From: Chryseotalea sanaruensis
GTDB taxonomy: Bacteria > Bacteroidota > Bacteroidia > Cytophagales > Cyclobacteriaceae
Direction: 5' to 3'
Length of the DNA: 64,000 bases
Assembly: GCF_003990915.1 (NCBI RefSeq)
Contig: NZ_BHXQ01000004.1
Coordinates: 524,622-588,621 of the forward strand
Made by a program: the position numbers and the translations under genes. Shown here piece after piece: positions 62,045 to 64,000 of the stretch (its first letter is position 1; every line of letters starts with the position of its first letter). Under the pieces are notes generated by a model. It did not search any database. It was not told where the DNA came from and worked only from the letters and a program-made list of their open reading frames with translations.

Positions 62045-64000
62045 TGGAAATAGCAGAGATCAAAAAGCAACTGAGCATTGCCCAGGTACTCGATCACTAT
62101 CTGCCTGCGCTAAAGCTTCGGCAGACTGAAGGTCAACCCTTCATGATACACTGCCCCTTCCACAACGACAAAACACCGAGCCTTCAAATTTATCCCGCGA
62201 CCAATACGTACAACTGCTTTAGTTCCAACTGCACTGCCGGCAGTGGTGATGTTATAGATTTTATTATGCGCATGGAGAAAGGCACAAAACGCGAAGCGAT
62301 ATTGAAAGCGCAGGAGTTAATCGGTAACCCTGAACAACACAAAGGCAATTACACTTCACTGATGCGTACGTTCAGAGCAAGCTTGCTACGCAATGATCGG
62401 AGAATGAAAGCCTACCTGGAAGAAAGACACCTCGATGCGGACAAACTGGAAATAGGTTACAATGCAGGTACACACTACGCGCACCTGAAAGGTTGTTTGA
62501 TCTTCCCCCTTAAAGACAGACTTGGTGTGATCGTAAGTTTTTACGGTCGCAGCATTTACAATAAAGAAGAGGCCAGACACTTTTACCTGAAAGACCGCAA
62601 AGGACTTTATCCTTGTTATCCGAGACCAGAAACACAACAACTGATTTTAACAGAAGCGATCATTGATGCGGCCACACTATTGCAAGATGAAGCGATCACC
62701 ACCAACAATAACATTTTAGCTTGTTACGGAACAAATGGATTTACTGTAGAGCATGAGCAAGCGATCAAAGGACTTAAGCAGTTAAGGGAAGTGATTATCT
62801 TTTTTGATGGCGATGAAGCAGGGAGAGAAGGAACAAAGCGAGTAGCAGCCAAGCTCCAGGAGATTAGACCAGAGATAAAGATAAGCACAGTAAACACACC
62901 AGAAGGCGAAGACGTGAACAGCCTGATACAAAGTCATGACAGCAAGATCCTCACGCACCTGGTTGAAAGCAGATCATCATTTTCTTTTTCAGTTGAAGAA
63001 AAAAAGCCCGTGACAAAATCACCAGCTAACACATCAGCAGGTAGTTTTGACACAAGCAATCCGCACAGGCTCACTTACTGCACCATCACAGCAAACTATT
63101 ACATCAAAGGAGGATTACGCAATGAAGCCGACAGCATGCGCGTGAGCCTGGACATTGAACATCTGCAGAACGGAAGAAAAAGCAGAAGTAAACTTGATCT
63201 GTACGAAGACAAACAAGTAGAGAAGATCGCAAGAGAGGCAGCCGAGAAATTGCAACTACGTGCCGACCTTATCCAACTGGATTTAGAATTGTTTACCGAA
63301 CTGCTAGAACGACACCGTGAGAATCTGAACAAGCCTAAAGAATTACAACCGACCTTGGCTGAGGCTTCGGTGAGTAAATACGAGAAACAAGCATTAGAAT
63401 TTTTACGCAAACCCAGCCTGATCAAAAAATGGAATGAGTTGATTGGCAAAGCCGGAGTAGTAGGAGAGGAGAACAACCGGATATTTTTAATGGCCATCGC
63501 CATCACCCATAAAATGCGTGAGCCCTTACATGCACTCATACAAGGATCGAGCGGAAGCGGAAAAACACATTTGATGGCCAAGCTTTACAACTTCATACCA
63601 CAGGAAGACAAGAAGAACTTTACCAGAGTAACCGAAGGCAGTTTGTACAACTATGGCATGTACGATCTGCAAAACAAACTGATCTGCATTGAAGACCTGG
63701 ACGGCATGAAAGAAGAAGCACAGTTCGCGTTTAGAGAACTACAGAGCAAAGGCATGATCATTAGCAGTACTAGTATCAAAGACGAAAATGGAAACATCAG
63801 CGCCAGTGAGAAAACCGTTTATGGCCCGATCGCCTCCATGAGTTGTACTACGAAAGGAGAAATCTACGAAGACAACATGAGCAGGTGTTTTATCATAGCG
63901 GTAGATGAAAGTCACGATCAGAGTAAAAAGGTTATTCATTACCAGAACATGAAAGCCTCCGGACAGATCGATGAGCAGAAAGAAAGACAATGCACAGAAT
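62044..64000 (+). CDS. CHC2 zinc finger-Toprim-ATPase protein (cut by window end)
   Basis: Open from ATG 62044 to the window end (at least 652 codons). The CHC2 primase zinc finger has C37, H40, C58 and C63 (IHCPFHNDKTPS, YNCFSSNC). A Toprim domain follows (about 195-290; LILTEAIIDAATLL, then VIIFFDGDEAGREGTKR), so the primase layout is complete except for the middle catalytic core, which appears short. After a linker (about 320-480) comes a P-loop ATPase with Walker A GSSGSGKTH (501-509) and a Walker B-like LICIEDLDGM (about 550-560). Primase-helicase fusions of this kind replicate phages, plasmids and integrative elements. The end of the gene and later genes lie outside. Confidence 0.85.
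   Translation, partial: MEIAEIKKQLSIAQVLDHYLPALKLRQTEGQPFMIHCPFHNDKTPSLQIYPATNTYNCFSSNCTAGSGDVIDFIMRMEKGTKREAILKAQELIGNPEQHKGNYTSLMRTFRASLLRNDRRMKAYLEERHLDADKLEIGYNAGTHYAHLKGCLIFPLKDRLGVIVSFYGRSIYNKEEARHFYLKDRKGLYPCYPRPETQQLILTEAIIDAATLLQDEAITTNNNILACYGTNGFTVEHEQAIKGLKQLREVIIFFDGDEAGREGTKRVAAKLQEIRPEIKISTVNTPEGEDVNSLIQSHDSKILTHLVESRSSFSFSVEEKKPVTKSPANTSAGSFDTSNPHRLTYCTITANYYIKGGLRNEADSMRVSLDIEHLQNGRKSRSKLDLYEDKQVEKIAREAAEKLQLRADLIQLDLELFTELLERHRENLNKPKELQPTLAEASVSKYEKQALEFLRKPSLIKKWNELIGKAGVVGEENNRIFLMAIAITHKMREPLHALIQGSSGSGKTHLMAKLYNFIPQEDKKNFTRVTEGSLYNYGMYDLQNKLICIEDLDGMKEEAQFAFRELQSKGMIISSTSIKDENGNISASEKTVYGPIASMSCTTKGEIYEDNMSRCFIIAVDESHDQSKKVIHYQNMKASGQIDEQKERQCTE

Overview
The window looks like a chromosomal segment of a Bacteroidota bacterium, most likely Cytophagales-like. 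It is AT-rich, several genes are preceded by the Bacteroidota promoter pattern (TTG, about 20 nt, TAnnTTTG), Shine-Dalgarno sequences are scarce, and the families are typical of that phylum: DUF4252 proteins, an AsmA-like giant, OmpA/PD40 proteins, RHS proteins with PKD/Ig stalks, a CcoI/CcoS pair and SusC-style outer-membrane biology. No rRNA, tRNA or CRISPR array was seen.

Layout. (1) 0.1-3.5 kb: two-component genes, a receiver-PAS-histidine kinase overlapping a NarL/LuxR regulator, then a PAS histidine kinase. (2) 3.8-15.9 kb: a compact chemotaxis cluster: a degenerate glutamyl-tRNA-reductase-like protein, a small membrane protein, a soluble four-PAS chemoreceptor, cheW, cheD, cheY, cheB, cheA, a cheC-like phosphatase, a membrane GAF/multi-PAS protein with no output domain, and cheR. 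cheR lies between two related palindromic elements. (3) 16-26.7 kb: PBP1C, two OmpA-family envelope proteins, a TPR protein ending in a kinase dimerization domain without an ATPase, cystathionine beta-synthase, a pentameric ligand-gated ion channel homologue, a small cytochrome-b-like membrane protein and the ribosome-rescue hydrolase ArfB. (4) 26.8-33.1 kb: a stand-alone IF-2 N-terminal-like protein, a TonB-dependent receptor, an AsmA-like protein and a DUF2007-like protein. (5) 33.2-40.4 kb: ECF sigma factor, putative anti-sigma factor, three DUF4252 paralogues and two ABC exporters. (6) 40.6-47.8 kb: universal stress protein, CcoI copper ATPase and CcoS (cbb3 oxidase assembly), a lipoprotein amidase, a J-domain/KTSC protein and HemN. 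(7) 48.2-60.9 kb: a two-gene RHS locus. The 2836-residue protein carries six 93-residue tandem repeats, two inserted lectin-like modules, an in-frame palindromic repeat insertion and a C-terminal domain with a papain-like Cys/His/Asp arrangement. A secreted putative immunity protein starts 3 nt downstream. Copies of a 23-nt palindrome lie on both sides. (8) 60.9-64 kb: an XRE repressor/membrane protein pair diverging from a small gene and a CHC2 zinc finger-Toprim-P-loop replication protein that runs off the window, which looks like the front of a mobile element.

How they work together: region 2 is one signalling machine in which soluble and membrane PAS sensors could feed CheA/CheY with adaptation by CheR/CheB/CheD. 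The genes of region 6 serve low-oxygen respiration and heme synthesis. Regions 7-8 are accessory. The most novel-looking items are the RHS toxin/immunity pair with its split upstream partner, the CHC2-Toprim-ATPase module, the output-less PAS protein and GluTR-like protein of the chemotaxis cluster, and the structured elements around cheR.
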